Below, in pieces: positions 28,319 through 37,192 of a stretch of 64,000 nt of DNA. Both the position numbers and the translations under genes were made by a program. The DNA lies in contig NZ_PZKC01000004.1 of the NCBI RefSeq assembly GCF_003034845.1, positions 186,001 through 250,000 of the forward strand, given 5' to 3'. A model generated the notes under the pieces. That model made no database searches. It was not told where the DNA came from and saw nothing but the letters and a program-made list of their open reading frames with translations. This stretch comes from Pseudothauera lacus (GTDB lineage: Bacteria; Pseudomonadota; Gammaproteobacteria; Burkholderiales; Rhodocyclaceae). Numbering within the stretch: the first letter of the stretch is position 1; each line of letters starts with the position of its first letter.

Positions 28319-28803
28319 ACCCAGCGCAGCCGGTAACGGGTGTCCTGCAGCGCGGCGTCCATGTCGCGCGGATAGATGATGCGCAGCGGCCCCTTGTCGC
28401 GCCGCCGCATGGGCTGATCGTCACGCCGCGTAGCGAGCAGCACCGGCCAGCGCTCCCAGTCGCTGCGCGGGAGGATCTGCGAGAAACCGTCCATCGCCAC
28501 CACCCGCACCGCCGCGGCCTCACCGAGGCCGGCATCGGCAAGCACGGCGGCCAGCGTGGGGCCGACATAGTGGCCGTCATCGACAGGCCAGAAAGTCGAG
28601 GTGTGCACACCGAAGGTACCCAGCGCCTCAAGCTCCGCCAGGGAGTACCGGCGCTCGCCGGCAGGCCCTGCCACGGTGAGCACCACCGCCTCCGCGGCGA
28701 GCGGCGGCAGCGCCACCGCCTGAGGGACGGCCAGGCTCTGCGCAGCTGCCGGCGGCAGCGCCAGGGCAGCCAGTGCGAGCAGCATCGACAATACGCGCTT
28801 CAT
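28282..28803 (-). CDS. Exported protein with molybdopterin-oxidoreductase-like fold
   Basis: Protein of 173 residues with a clear signal peptide (residues 1-21, ending PAAAQ). The rest resembles the small periplasmic version of the oxidoreductase molybdopterin-binding fold: YSLAELEALG, TFWPVDDGHYVGPTLAAVLADAG, VRVVAMDGFSQILPRSD and a final RLRWVWLV. No cofactor cysteine is evident. Its stop lies inside the start of the GGDEF-EAL gene, so the two are coupled. It may act as a periplasmic input partner for that protein; this is inference from the gene pairing. Confidence 0.7.
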   Translation of the reverse strand: MKRVLSMLLALAALALPPAAAQSLAVPQAVALPPLAAEAVVLTVAGPAGERRYSLAELEALGTFGVHTSTFWPVDDGHYVGPTLAAVLADAGLGEAAAVRVVAMDGFSQILPRSDWERWPVLLATRRDDQPMRRRDKGPLRIIYPRDMDAALQDTRYRLRWVWLVTRIEAAAP

Positions 28804-29024
28804 GCTGGAAAACCTTGTAGAGCCGCACCCACATCGCAGCGGGGACGGACGAATGGAGTCTGTCTGATATTACCTTGGATGTAGTCGACAAAAAACCCTC
28901 GGCCGAGCGTGGATTACCCGTTCGGGGGCGTCACCGGAAAGCCCGCCGACGCGGCCGCAAACCTGCGGCAGATGGAGCGTTCAAGGTACAATCGGCATTT
29001 TAATGCTGCACTGCGGAGCGCCCC

Positions 29025-30104
29025 ATGTCCGTCGCCCAGACCGAGAATCTCAACATCGTCGCCGTCGATCACATGCCCTCTCCGGAGGAGATCAAGGCGC
29101 GCGTGCCGCTCACCGAGCGCGCCGCCGCCACCGTGCTGGCCGGACGCCAGGCACTCAGCGACATCCTCGACCGCAAGGACAAGCGCCTCTTCGTGGTGGT
29201 CGGCCCGTGCTCCATCCATGATCCCGTCGCCGGGCTGGACTACGCGCGCCGGCTGAAGGCGCTCGCCGACGAGGTATCCGACACCATGGTGCTGGTGATG
29301 CGGGTGTATTTCGAGAAGCCGCGCACCGCGACCGGCTGGAAGGGCTTCATCAACGACCCCTACATGAACGACTCCTTCCGCATCGACGAAGGCATGGAAA
29401 AGGCCCGCCGCTTCCTGCGCGACGTCTGCGAAATCGGCCTGCCCACCGCCACCGAGGCCCTCGACCCGATCGCCCCGCAGTACTACGGCGACCTCATCGC
29501 ATGGACGGCGATCGGCGCGCGCACCTCCGAATCGCAGACCCACCGCGAGATGTCCTCCGGCCTGTCCACCCCGGTGGGCTTCAAGAACGCCACCGACGGC
29601 GACCTCGAAGTGGCCATCAACGCCATCATCTCCGCCTCGCGCCCGCACAGTTTTCTCGGCATCAGCGGCAAGGGCCAGTCGGCCATCCTGCGCACCCGCG
29701 GCAACCGCCTCGGCCATGTCGTGCTGCGCGGCGGCGGCGGCCGGCCGAACTACGACACGGTGTCGATTTCGCTCGCCGAGCAGGCGCTGGCAAAGGCCAG
29801 GATGCCGGTCAACGTGGTGGTCGATTGCTCGCATGCCAATTCCTGGAAGAAGCCGGAGTTCCAGCCACTGGTGATGAAGGACGTCATCCACCAGATCCGC
29901 GAGGGCAACCGCTCGGTGGTCGGGTTGATGATCGAGAGCTTCATCGAGGCCGGCAACCAGTCCATCCCCGCCGACCTCTCGCAGCTGCGCTATGGCTGTT
30001 CGGTGACCGACGCCTGCGTGGGCTGGGAGACCACCGTCGACATGCTGCGCAACGCCCATGATGTGCTGCGCGAGGTACTGCCACAGCGGGGTCAGCCCGA
30101 ATGA
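29025..30104 (+). CDS. aroG: 3-deoxy-7-phosphoheptulonate synthase (DAHP synthase, class I)
   Basis: First enzyme of the shikimate pathway, joining phosphoenolpyruvate and erythrose 4-phosphate; 359 residues. Family landmarks are VVGPCSIHDPVAGLDYARRL, RVYFEKPRTATGWKGFINDP, IGARTSESQTHREMSSGLS, ISGKGQSAILRTRGN and VDCSHANSWK. It is the AroF/G/H type; the feedback amino acid cannot be stated with certainty. serB begins inside its stop codon (ATGA). A TACAAT -10-like sequence lies at 28987-28992. Confidence 0.95.
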   Translation: MSVAQTENLNIVAVDHMPSPEEIKARVPLTERAAATVLAGRQALSDILDRKDKRLFVVVGPCSIHDPVAGLDYARRLKALADEVSDTMVLVMRVYFEKPRTATGWKGFINDPYMNDSFRIDEGMEKARRFLRDVCEIGLPTATEALDPIAPQYYGDLIAWTAIGARTSESQTHREMSSGLSTPVGFKNATDGDLEVAINAIISASRPHSFLGISGKGQSAILRTRGNRLGHVVLRGGGGRPNYDTVSISLAEQALAKARMPVNVVVDCSHANSWKKPEFQPLVMKDVIHQIREGNRSVVGLMIESFIEAGNQSIPADLSQLRYGCSVTDACVGWETTVDMLRNAHDVLREVLPQRGQPE

Positions 30105-30931
30105 ATCTGGTCATCCAGGGCGCGCGCGTCGATGCGCTCACGTTGAAGACCCTGGCCGCACTGAGTGCGGCGAGCAGCATCGTCCAGCTCGCCCCGCACG
30201 CCTTCCGTCTGGTGGACGCCGTTGCACATGACGACATCGAGCCGCTGTGCACCCGCGAGCACCTCGACCACACCTGGGTGCCGGGCGGGCGACGGCTGGA
30301 CGACTTCCGCCTCTTCGTCACCGACATGGACTCGACGCTGATCAACATCGAGTGCATCGACGAGATCGCCGACCTCTGCGGAGTAAAGGGCGAAGTGGCC
30401 GCCATTACCGAAGCGGCGATGCGCGGCGAAATCGACTTCGCCGAATCGCTCACCCGCCGCGTCGCCCTCCTCCGCGGCCTGCCGGTGGACGCCCTCGCCC
30501 AGGTCTACGAGGAGCGCCTGCAGCTCAACCCCGGCGCCGAACGCCTGCTGCGCGAACTGAAGGCGGCCGGCTTCTATACCGTGCTGGTATCCGGCGGCTT
30601 CACCTACTTCACCGACCGCCTGAAGACCCGCCTCGGTTTCGACGAGGCCTGGGCCAACGAACTGGAGGTCGACAACGGCACCCTCAGCGGCCGCATCAGC
30701 GGTCCGGTCGTCGATGCCGCCGCCAAGGCCGCCCATCTCGCCGGGGCCTGCGCCCGTCACGGCGTCGATCTCAGCCAGGCCATCGCCGCCGGCGACGGTG
30801 CCAACGACCTGCCCATGCTCGGCGCCGCCGGGTTCAGCGTGGCCTACCGCGCCAAGCCGGTAGTGCGCGAGGCCGCCGACTGCCGCCTCGACCACAGCGG
30901 CCTCGACGGCATCCTCAACGTGCTGCGCTGA
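30101..30931 (+). CDS. serB: Phosphoserine phosphatase
   Basis: HAD-family enzyme of 276 residues for the last step of serine synthesis. The nucleophile motif is DMDST at 75-79 (VTDMDSTLINIECIDEIADL). Later come VLVSGGFTYF with the phosphate-binding Ser, and GDGANDLPML with the metal-binding Asp. The first 65 residues form the ACT-like N-terminal part seen in proteobacterial SerB. It overlaps aroG by four bases, linking it to aromatic precursor synthesis. Confidence 0.95.
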   Translation: MNLVIQGARVDALTLKTLAALSAASSIVQLAPHAFRLVDAVAHDDIEPLCTREHLDHTWVPGGRRLDDFRLFVTDMDSTLINIECIDEIADLCGVKGEVAAITEAAMRGEIDFAESLTRRVALLRGLPVDALAQVYEERLQLNPGAERLLRELKAAGFYTVLVSGGFTYFTDRLKTRLGFDEAWANELEVDNGTLSGRISGPVVDAAAKAAHLAGACARHGVDLSQAIAAGDGANDLPMLGAAGFSVAYRAKPVVREAADCRLDHSGLDGILNVLR

Positions 30932-30941
30932 GCCTCCTGCG

Positions 30942-32660
30942 ATGGCCCCCGAGAAGCACGGACTCGAGTACTGGCGCGGCCATCTCTACCAGGCGCAGAT
31001 ACCGGTGCTGAGCACCGGCGAAGCGCGCGACACCCTGCTGCTGCCTTCGGCGACGCTGCAGCAGGTCTACCGCGTGCTCAATGCCGACCTGCCGCTGGCG
31101 CTCGATGCCGTAGTCATGGCTGCCCGCCTGCCGCGCATAGACGGCGAGGTGCAGGGCCTGCAGCACGCCCTCAACGTTCTCGGCACCGACAAGGTACAGA
31201 GTCTGGTGCGCACGCGCATGAAGCGCCCTTTCGACGCCGGGCGTCCGGCCCACCGCGCCTGCCTGCAGGCCATCGCCACCAGCCGCCTGGCCGCCGCGCT
31301 GGTGGAGAGCTGGGAGTGGCCCAATCCCGGCGGCAATGGCGAATACCTGCAGTGGGTCGCCCTGCTGCTCGGCCTGGCGCGCTGGAAGCTGCCGCTGGTC
31401 GCACCCGAGGTCCATCTGCAGATCGAGCGCCGCGCACGCGCGGGCGAACACCGTGCGCTCGTCGAACGCGAACTGCTGGGCTGCTCGATCGATGAACTCA
31501 ATGCCGCCGTAGCGCGCGACATCGGTCTGCCTGCCGACGCCATGCTGCTGCGCGCGATCACCCCGGACAGCCACATGCTGGCCGCCTCCGCGGCCTGTGC
31601 CTGGGCCGCCTCGATGGCCCCCGAGCTGCCGGTCAAGGTGGCGCGCTGGCTGCGCCAGCGCACCACGGTAAGCGTGCTCGCGCACATGCTCGCGTGGTCG
31701 GCCACCGACGGCTGGTACAGCCGCCGCACCCTGCTGCTGATGCGCGTGGTCTCCGCCCATCTCAACCAGCCCCTCGACCGCGTCATTGCCGGCGTGCATC
31801 AGACCGCGGTGCGTGCCAGCCGCTCGCCCGAGTTCGCCAGCCTGTGCTTCACCCCGGCGCAGCAATTGTTCTGGCCCCCGGCACCGCCGCGCAGCCTGCG
31901 TGCGCGCTCACGCCCGGCAGCAGCGGACACACAGGCGCAGCCCGCAGCAAACCCCGCGCCCGCGCAGGAAATCGCCCGCCCGCCTGCACACCCTGCGGCA
32001 GCACCCCAGAATGCTGCCCCGGGCGCGCGCGAAGTGATCAGTTACAGCGGCTTCGCGTCCTCCGACGCGGCCACCGGCACGACTCCGCCTGCCGTGCCCG
32101 TCGCACCCGGCGCCAGTGCACCGGCACCTGCCCCCGATGTCGACATCGTCGAAGCCTTTTCGCAGAACTGCCAGCACGGGCGCTACCCCGACATGCGCGC
32201 CTTCCTGCTGGCCACCGGACAGACGCTCGAAAAGGGCCTCGGCCTGCAGCGCTGCCTGCTGTTCCTGAAACCACCGCGGGCTACGCAGCTGAACTGTTTC
32301 TTCGCCCACGGCTGGGGTGGCGCCGTGGAAGCGCGCAAGCTCAGCGTCGCCGCCGGCGACGAGAACCTCCTCGCCCGCATCGTCAGCCGCAGCGGCGGCA
32401 GCCTGTGGGTGACGCCGGCAAAGCTGCCCGCCGCGCGTGGACAACTGCCGGAAGTGCTCAAGGCGCTCGCTCCCGAGGGCGGCTTCCTGCTCGGCACCCT
32501 GCACCTGCAGGACCGCCCGGTAGGGGTGATGTGGGCCGACGGCGGTGCCGCCAGTGCCGCGCTCGGCGAACAGCACTATGCCGAGTTCCGCCACATGATC
32601 CATCACTTCGGTGCCGAGTTCAGCCGCCTCGCCGCGGCAATGCGCAAGAGCGGCAACTGA
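30942..32660 (+). CDS. HDOD-like signalling protein with long linker and GAF-like C-terminus
   Basis: Protein of 572 residues. Residues 20-300 resemble an HDOD domain (LLPSATLQQVYRVLNADLPL, LQHALNVLGTDKVQSLVRTR) but lack a clear HD catalytic pair. A Pro/Ala-rich linker of about 75 residues (about 310-390) follows. The C-terminal 170 residues look GAF-like (LGLQRCLLFLKPPRATQLNC, GTLHLQDRPVGVMWAD). It starts 11 bases after serB, so it may sit in that transcript. A regulatory role is likely from the architecture; no partner is identified. Confidence 0.7.
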   Translation: MAPEKHGLEYWRGHLYQAQIPVLSTGEARDTLLLPSATLQQVYRVLNADLPLALDAVVMAARLPRIDGEVQGLQHALNVLGTDKVQSLVRTRMKRPFDAGRPAHRACLQAIATSRLAAALVESWEWPNPGGNGEYLQWVALLLGLARWKLPLVAPEVHLQIERRARAGEHRALVERELLGCSIDELNAAVARDIGLPADAMLLRAITPDSHMLAASAACAWAASMAPELPVKVARWLRQRTTVSVLAHMLAWSATDGWYSRRTLLLMRVVSAHLNQPLDRVIAGVHQTAVRASRSPEFASLCFTPAQQLFWPPAPPRSLRARSRPAAADTQAQPAANPAPAQEIARPPAHPAAAPQNAAPGAREVISYSGFASSDAATGTTPPAVPVAPGASAPAPAPDVDIVEAFSQNCQHGRYPDMRAFLLATGQTLEKGLGLQRCLLFLKPPRATQLNCFFAHGWGGAVEARKLSVAAGDENLLARIVSRSGGSLWVTPAKLPAARGQLPEVLKALAPEGGFLLGTLHLQDRPVGVMWADGGAASAALGEQHYAEFRHMIHHFGAEFSRLAAAMRKSGN

Positions 32661-32697
32661 GCGGGGCCCGCGGCGCATTGCCAGAGGGCGGCGTATC

Positions 32698-33591
32698 TCA
32701 GTCGGTCTGCCAGCCCATGTACTGCACCATCTCTTCCATGCCGCGACCGATGAGCTCATGGGCGCGGGTTTCGAAAGACTCCATGGGACCGGCGAGATCG
32801 ACGACGATCTCTACCCGCCGGTTCAGCGCACGCTGTGCCGCAGTGCTGTTATCGACCAGCGGACGGGTTTCGGCAAAACCGTGCACGCGCAGGCGCGCCG
32901 GGGCCACCGAGCGGCTGTCGAGCAGGGCGTTGGCCACCGAGGAGGCGCGCGCGGCGGAGAGATCCCAGTTGGAGCGGAAGCGCGCAGTGCTGATGGGGAC
33001 GTCGTCGGTGTGCCCTTCGACGGCGATCTCGCCGGGAATTTCGGCCAACGACTGGCCGATGCGTCCGATCATGGCGGCGAAATCGGCACTCAGCTCGGCC
33101 GAGCCGGAGGGGAAGGAGCCGCGCTCCTCGATGCGGATGACGATGCGCTTGCGCTCCTGTTCAAGCTGCAGCATGCCACCGGCGAGTTCCTGCTGGAGGG
33201 TCTCGCGCAGGGTCTGCGCCGTCTTCGCCACCTGCTGCTCGGCCGCTTCGCGCACCCGTGCCTCAGTCGCGGCATCGGCGGTGAAGGTGCGCAGGCGGGG
33301 CTCCTCGCGGGTGGTCTGCTGTCGCACGCTGTCGACCGGCGTGGGCTGCGGCGTGCCGGGGGAGAACTTGTCGAAGATCGGGCTGGTGCCCATCGGGATC
33401 TCGATTGCCGGCACCTCGCGCTGCACCCCGAAGGCCTTGGCCATCTGGGTGGCAATCTCCTTGAACTTGATGGCGTCCATCTCCGCAAACGACAGCAGCA
33501 GGACGAAAAAGCACATCAGCAAGGACATCAGGTCGGCAAAGGTCATCACCCATGCCGGCATGCCGGCTTTTTCCTCTTCGGGCAGATCCAT
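32698..33591 (-). CDS. pomB: PomB/MotB-type flagellar stator subunit
   Basis: Stator protein of 297 residues. The single membrane helix contains the ion-binding residue Asp20 in MPAWVMTFADLMSLLMCFFV, nearly identical to Vibrio PomB. A linker with a coiled region follows, then an OmpA-like peptidoglycan-binding domain (EGHTDDVPIS, NWDLSAARASSVANALL, NRRVEIVV). The sequence favours the sodium-type PomB over the proton-type MotB, but ion use cannot be proved from sequence. It follows pomA by nine bases. Confidence 0.9.
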   Translation of the reverse strand: MDLPEEEKAGMPAWVMTFADLMSLLMCFFVLLLSFAEMDAIKFKEIATQMAKAFGVQREVPAIEIPMGTSPIFDKFSPGTPQPTPVDSVRQQTTREEPRLRTFTADAATEARVREAAEQQVAKTAQTLRETLQQELAGGMLQLEQERKRIVIRIEERGSFPSGSAELSADFAAMIGRIGQSLAEIPGEIAVEGHTDDVPISTARFRSNWDLSAARASSVANALLDSRSVAPARLRVHGFAETRPLVDNSTAAQRALNRRVEIVVDLAGPMESFETRAHELIGRGMEEMVQYMGWQTD

Positions 33592-33600
33592 CGCCGTGCC

Positions 33601-34356
33601 TTACTCGTCGGCCTTGCGCTTCGCCGGCGGCAGATAGCTGCTCAGCAGCTGATCGATGACGCGCGGGTTGGTGCCGTTCTGGATCGCCATCAGGGCATCG
33701 ATGAGGAGCGCGTTCATGCGTGCCTCTTCGGTCATGCGCAGGTTGAGCTTGTCGGCCATCGGCAGAAACACCATGGTCGCCATCATCGCGCCATACAGCG
33801 TGGTCAGCAGGGCCACCGCCATCGCCGGGCCGATGGACTTGGGGTCGTCCATATTGGAGAGCATCTGCACCAGGCCGATGAGGGTGCCGATCATGCCCAT
33901 CGCCGGGGCCACGTCGCCCATCGCGGTAAACACCTTGGCGCCCCAGCGGTGGCGATCGAGAGTCAGCAGGCGCTCCTTCTCAAGAATGCTGCGTACCATC
34001 TCGGGCGGCTGGCCGTCGATCATCAGCTGAATGCCCTGTTTGAAGAAGGGCACCGAGATCTCGCGGTTCTCCAGCGCCAGCAGGCCTTCCTTGCGCGCCA
34101 CCTGGGCAACGTCGAGGACCTCCTCGATGAGCGCCTCGGTGGGCGGCAGGCGGAAGGCGAAGGCCTTGCCGGCGACCTTGAAGGCACCGAGGAACTGCTG
34201 CAGGCTGAACTTCGACAGCACGACAAAGAGGCTGCCGCCGGCGACGATCAGCAAGGACGGCGGATTGATGAAGATCAGCGCCGAGGCACCAAGCACGATC
34301 GCCGCGACGACGATGCCCAGCGATCCGAGCAGACCGATGAGTGTTGCAAGATCCAC
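33601..34356 (-). CDS. pomA: PomA/MotA-type flagellar stator subunit
   Basis: Integral membrane protein of 251-252 residues that pairs with the PomB-like protein to drive flagellar rotation. It begins VDLATLIGLLGSLG with the GTG at 34354-34356, preceded by GGGGAAG, so the 12 extra codons upstream are rejected. Four membrane segments are visible. The third and fourth (GDVAPAMGMIGTLIGLVQML and GPAMAVALLTTLYGAMMAT) carry the channel prolines and threonines. The length and opening match Vibrio PomA more than E. coli MotA. Confidence 0.9.
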   Translation of the reverse strand: MDLATLIGLLGSLGIVVAAIVLGASALIFINPPSLLIVAGGSLFVVLSKFSLQQFLGAFKVAGKAFAFRLPPTEALIEEVLDVAQVARKEGLLALENREISVPFFKQGIQLMIDGQPPEMVRSILEKERLLTLDRHRWGAKVFTAMGDVAPAMGMIGTLIGLVQMLSNMDDPKSIGPAMAVALLTTLYGAMMATMVFLPMADKLNLRMTEEARMNALLIDALMAIQNGTNPRVIDQLLSSYLPPAKRKADE

Positions 34357-34474
34357 GCTACTTCCCCGAAGGCTCACCGCCACAGGCGGCACAAAGGTTT
34401 GATGATATCAGCCCTGCCGAATGTTGCGAGTGCACATGAACCCGCTTACGGACAAATCTCACGCCTCCGGACGC

Positions 34475-35599
34475 TCACCCGCCCTGCAGATGGCGCAACA
34501 CGGCATTCAGCATCGCCCCGCCGAGCCGCTTGCTGCGCGCCGCGCTCCAGCCACACTGGCCGTCGGGCAGATTGGCGTTGTCCTTGAAGGGCATCTCCAG
34601 GGTCAGCGACACGCAGCCGAAGTGGTTGGCCACCCACTTGCTCGCCAGGCTCAGCAGCTCCTCGCCGAAGCGCCCGGGCAGATAACCGTGCTCGGTCTGG
34701 AAGTCCGGGCTGGCGGCAAGCAGGGCATCGACGAATAGCGCCTGCCGGCGGGCCAGTTCAGCCGTGAAGGCGGGCACCTCGGCGGCCGAGGAGAAGAACA
34801 CGTAGGGCATCTCCTCGTCACCATGGATGTCCAGGAACAGTGCACAGCCGGAATCCATCATCGTCTGGCGAACCACGGCCACTTCCGGGGCAGCCAAGGG
34901 GTCGGGATCGCGCCATTCGCGATTGAGGTTGCGCCCGGCGGCATTGGTGCGCAGGTTGCCGCGGATCGCGCCATCGGGGTTCATGTTCGGCACGATGTGG
35001 AGCACGGCATGCTCGCGCACCTTGCGCGCCACCGGATCGGCGGCGTCGAGCAGACGTTCGAGGAGGCCTTCGACAAACCACTCCGCCATCGTCTCGCCGG
35101 GATGCTGGCGGGCAATGATCCATACCGGCTGGCGCGTCGGCCCGGGGCGGCCGACCATCACCATGTCGATGTCACGTCCCTCGACGGTACTGCCGAGGCT
35201 GCGCACCTGGGCAAACGGCGACATCTCCGCCCAACCCAGCAGGTCGAGATGGCGCTCGTGCGAATAGGGCTCGAAGTAGGCGTAGTAGACGCTGTTGCGT
35301 TCCGGGGTGTGCTCGACCACCAGGCGGCCGTCCTCGTAGCGCGTGGCGGCGATGCGGAACCAGTTGCGGCGATCGTAGGAGGCCACGCAGCGGTAGCCGT
35401 TCCAGTCCGGATAAGCCGCCTGCGCGGCATTCTCGAAGACCATGCGCAGCGCCACGCCGGCAGCGTCCTGAAGACGAAAATGGAACCACTGGCGAAAATC
35501 CGCGGCGTTGTCGGCACGCAGGCGCAGGCGGATGTCCTGCGGGTCGGCAAGGTCGACGACCTCGATGGCACCGGCGTCGAAGTTGTGGCTGATCTTCAC
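34475..35599 (-). CDS. M14-family (cytosolic, CCP/AGBL-like) zinc carboxypeptidase
   Basis: Cytoplasmic protein of 374 residues without a signal peptide. An N-terminal beta-sandwich-like domain (1-130) precedes the peptidase. Zinc and catalytic residues are in RQHPGETMAEW (His, Glu), VLHIVPNMNPDGAIRGNLRT (substrate Arg), LDIHGDEEMPY (His) and the C-terminal glutamate in SLTLEMPFKDN. The start is the GTG at 35597-35599 with GGAG upstream. It begins two bases after yaaA stops. Relatives in eukaryotes remove glutamate side chains from tubulin; the bacterial substrate is unknown. Confidence 0.88.
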   Translation of the reverse strand: MKISHNFDAGAIEVVDLADPQDIRLRLRADNAADFRQWFHFRLQDAAGVALRMVFENAAQAAYPDWNGYRCVASYDRRNWFRIAATRYEDGRLVVEHTPERNSVYYAYFEPYSHERHLDLLGWAEMSPFAQVRSLGSTVEGRDIDMVMVGRPGPTRQPVWIIARQHPGETMAEWFVEGLLERLLDAADPVARKVREHAVLHIVPNMNPDGAIRGNLRTNAAGRNLNREWRDPDPLAAPEVAVVRQTMMDSGCALFLDIHGDEEMPYVFFSSAAEVPAFTAELARRQALFVDALLAASPDFQTEHGYLPGRFGEELLSLASKWVANHFGCVSLTLEMPFKDNANLPDGQCGWSAARSKRLGGAMLNAVLRHLQGG

Positions 35600-35601
35600 G
35601 C

Positions 35602-36387
35602 TCACTCCACGCGCCGGCGGAAGACCAGGGTATCGTCGCCGGAGGCCTCGGCAGCATAGGCGTAGCCTTCGCTGGCGAAGTCCTTCAGGGCGTCGATGTC
35701 GCCCGCCCGCCGGGTCACCACGTGACGGCACATCAGTCCGCGTGCACGCTTGGCATAGAAGCTGATGACGCGGTAGCGCCCGCCCTTCCAGTCCTCGAAC
35801 ACCGGGGTGAGCACGCGCGCGCCGAGCTTGTCGGCCTTCACCGCCTTGAAATACTCCTCGGAGGCCAGATTGACCAGCACCGGCAGTTCGCCGCGTTCGC
35901 GCTGGGCGGCAAGCTCGCCCTGCAACGCACGGGTGATGAGCTCACCCCACCAGGCATAGAGGTTGCGGCCACGCGGATTGGCCAGCCGGGTACCCATTTC
36001 CAGGCGGTAGGCCTGCATCAGGTCGAGCGGGCGCAGCACGCCGTAGAGGCCGGAGAGGATGCGCAGATGATCCTGCGCCCACAGCAGGTCGTCCTCGCTC
36101 AGGCTGGCTGCATCCAGCCCTTCATAGACGTCGCCATTGAAGGCCAGCACCGCCTGCTTGGCATTGCGGGTATCGAAAGGGCGCGACCACTGCGCGTAGC
36201 GGGCAACGTTGAGGGTAGCGAGCTGATCGGAAAGATCCATCAGCGCGGCCACGTCCTGCGGCGCCAGCGGACGCAGGATATCGATCAGGGCGGCGGCTTC
36301 GTCGAGGAAGGCCGGCTGGCTGTGATGGGCGGTGACGGGCGGCGTCTCGTAATCGAGCGCCTTGGCGGGGGAGATGACCAGCAGCAT
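35602..36387 (-). CDS. yaaA: YaaA family peroxide stress protein
   Basis: DUF328/UPF0246 protein of 261 residues starting [17 protein letters not shown] at the ATG 36385-36387. Landmarks are [48 protein letters not shown] and [15 protein letters not shown]. coli YaaA lowers free iron and limits oxidative damage during peroxide stress. The 14 codons upstream in frame have no coding character. The M14 peptidase gene begins two bases after its stop. Bases 36388-36569 hold nothing I recognise. Confidence 0.93.
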   Translation of the reverse strand: MLLVISPAKALDYETPPVTAHHSQPAFLDEAAALIDILRPLAPQDVAALMDLSDQLATLNVARYAQWSRPFDTRNAKQAVLAFNGDVYEGLDAASLSEDDLLWAQDHLRILSGLYGVLRPLDLMQAYRLEMGTRLANPRGRNLYAWWGELITRALQGELAAQRERGELPVLVNLASEEYFKAVKADKLGARVLTPVFEDWKGGRYRVISFYAKRARGLMCRHVVTRRAGDIDALKDFASEGYAYAAEASGDDTLVFRRRVE

Positions 36388-36569
36388 GGGGATCCGGTGC
36401 GGAAGTGGGCAACTTGCCGATGTTAGCAAATGACGGCAGTGGCGGTTTGACAGCGGCCCGCCCTTTGCGCAACATTGCCCGCCCCCGTCGCCTCCACGGA
36501 CCGCCCATGAACCCGCCCGACCTGCTCAGCCGTTCGCTCGCCGCCGTCGCCGGAGCGCTCGAACTGCCC

Positions 36570-37058
36570 TCATAGCACGGCGAGCAGGCGCCCCTTGAGC
36601 TCTTCGGAGCGCAGTTGCCCCATCTTGGTGAGATTCAGCGTCGCCAGCCAATCCTCGAGCAAGCCGCGCAGATCGGCAGGCGTGCGGCTTTCATTGATGC
36701 GCTTCATCAGGCCGAGATTGCCATAGGGGCCATTGAAGGTGCGCAGGGCATTGAGCATGAAGTTGCGCGCCTTGTCCATCTGCGCAGGATCGACCGGCCC
36801 TGCCGGCGCGGCGACGGCCTCGTCCACCGCCGCTGGCGGAGGTGCATCGCTGCCACCGATACGCTCGATGTAGCCCTCTTCCTGCAGTTGCGCGAGCGCC
36901 TCGTCGAGGCGCGGATCGGGCATCATCGCCCGCACTTCGTCCAGCGGGCGCTTGCCGTCGATCAGGATCAGCACGCGCCTGGGCCGCGGGCCCAGTCCCC
37001 CGCTGCGCTGTTCGATTTCTTCCTGCCCTTTGCGGGTCTTGGCAAAAATCGCGGTCAT
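36570..37058 (-). CDS. Unknown protein with PilZ-neighbour-like winged helical regions
   Basis: Protein of 162 residues that I do not recognise. Residues 1-70 suggest a small winged-helix fold (RRVLILIDGKRPLDEVRAMM, LAQLQEEGYIERIGG). An Ala/Pro-rich hinge (72-90) leads to a second helical domain (KARNFMLNALRTFNGPYGNL) ending MGQLRSEELKGRLLAVL. No signal peptide, membrane segment or catalytic motif is seen. A ribosome site, GGAGACAAG, precedes the ATG. Similar architecture occurs in proteins annotated only as hypothetical in betaproteobacteria. Confidence 0.7.
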   Translation of the reverse strand: MTAIFAKTRKGQEEIEQRSGGLGPRPRRVLILIDGKRPLDEVRAMMPDPRLDEALAQLQEEGYIERIGGSDAPPPAAVDEAVAAPAGPVDPAQMDKARNFMLNALRTFNGPYGNLGLMKRINESRTPADLRGLLEDWLATLNLTKMGQLRSEELKGRLLAVL

Positions 37059-37192
37059 CTTGTCTCCTCGGTGTGGAACGCCTTGCTGCGGAACGAAAAC
37101 TCCTCAGTGGTCAGGATAGCCAGGCGCGGACGCGCTCGATAACGAGCCAGTATTGCATAAGACAGAGGATTCTGCGCCCCTGCGCAGCACTG

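Noticed and set aside
36507-36575. 22-codon plus-strand ORF ([22 protein letters not shown])
   Set aside because: Too short, no ribosome site and no known family.
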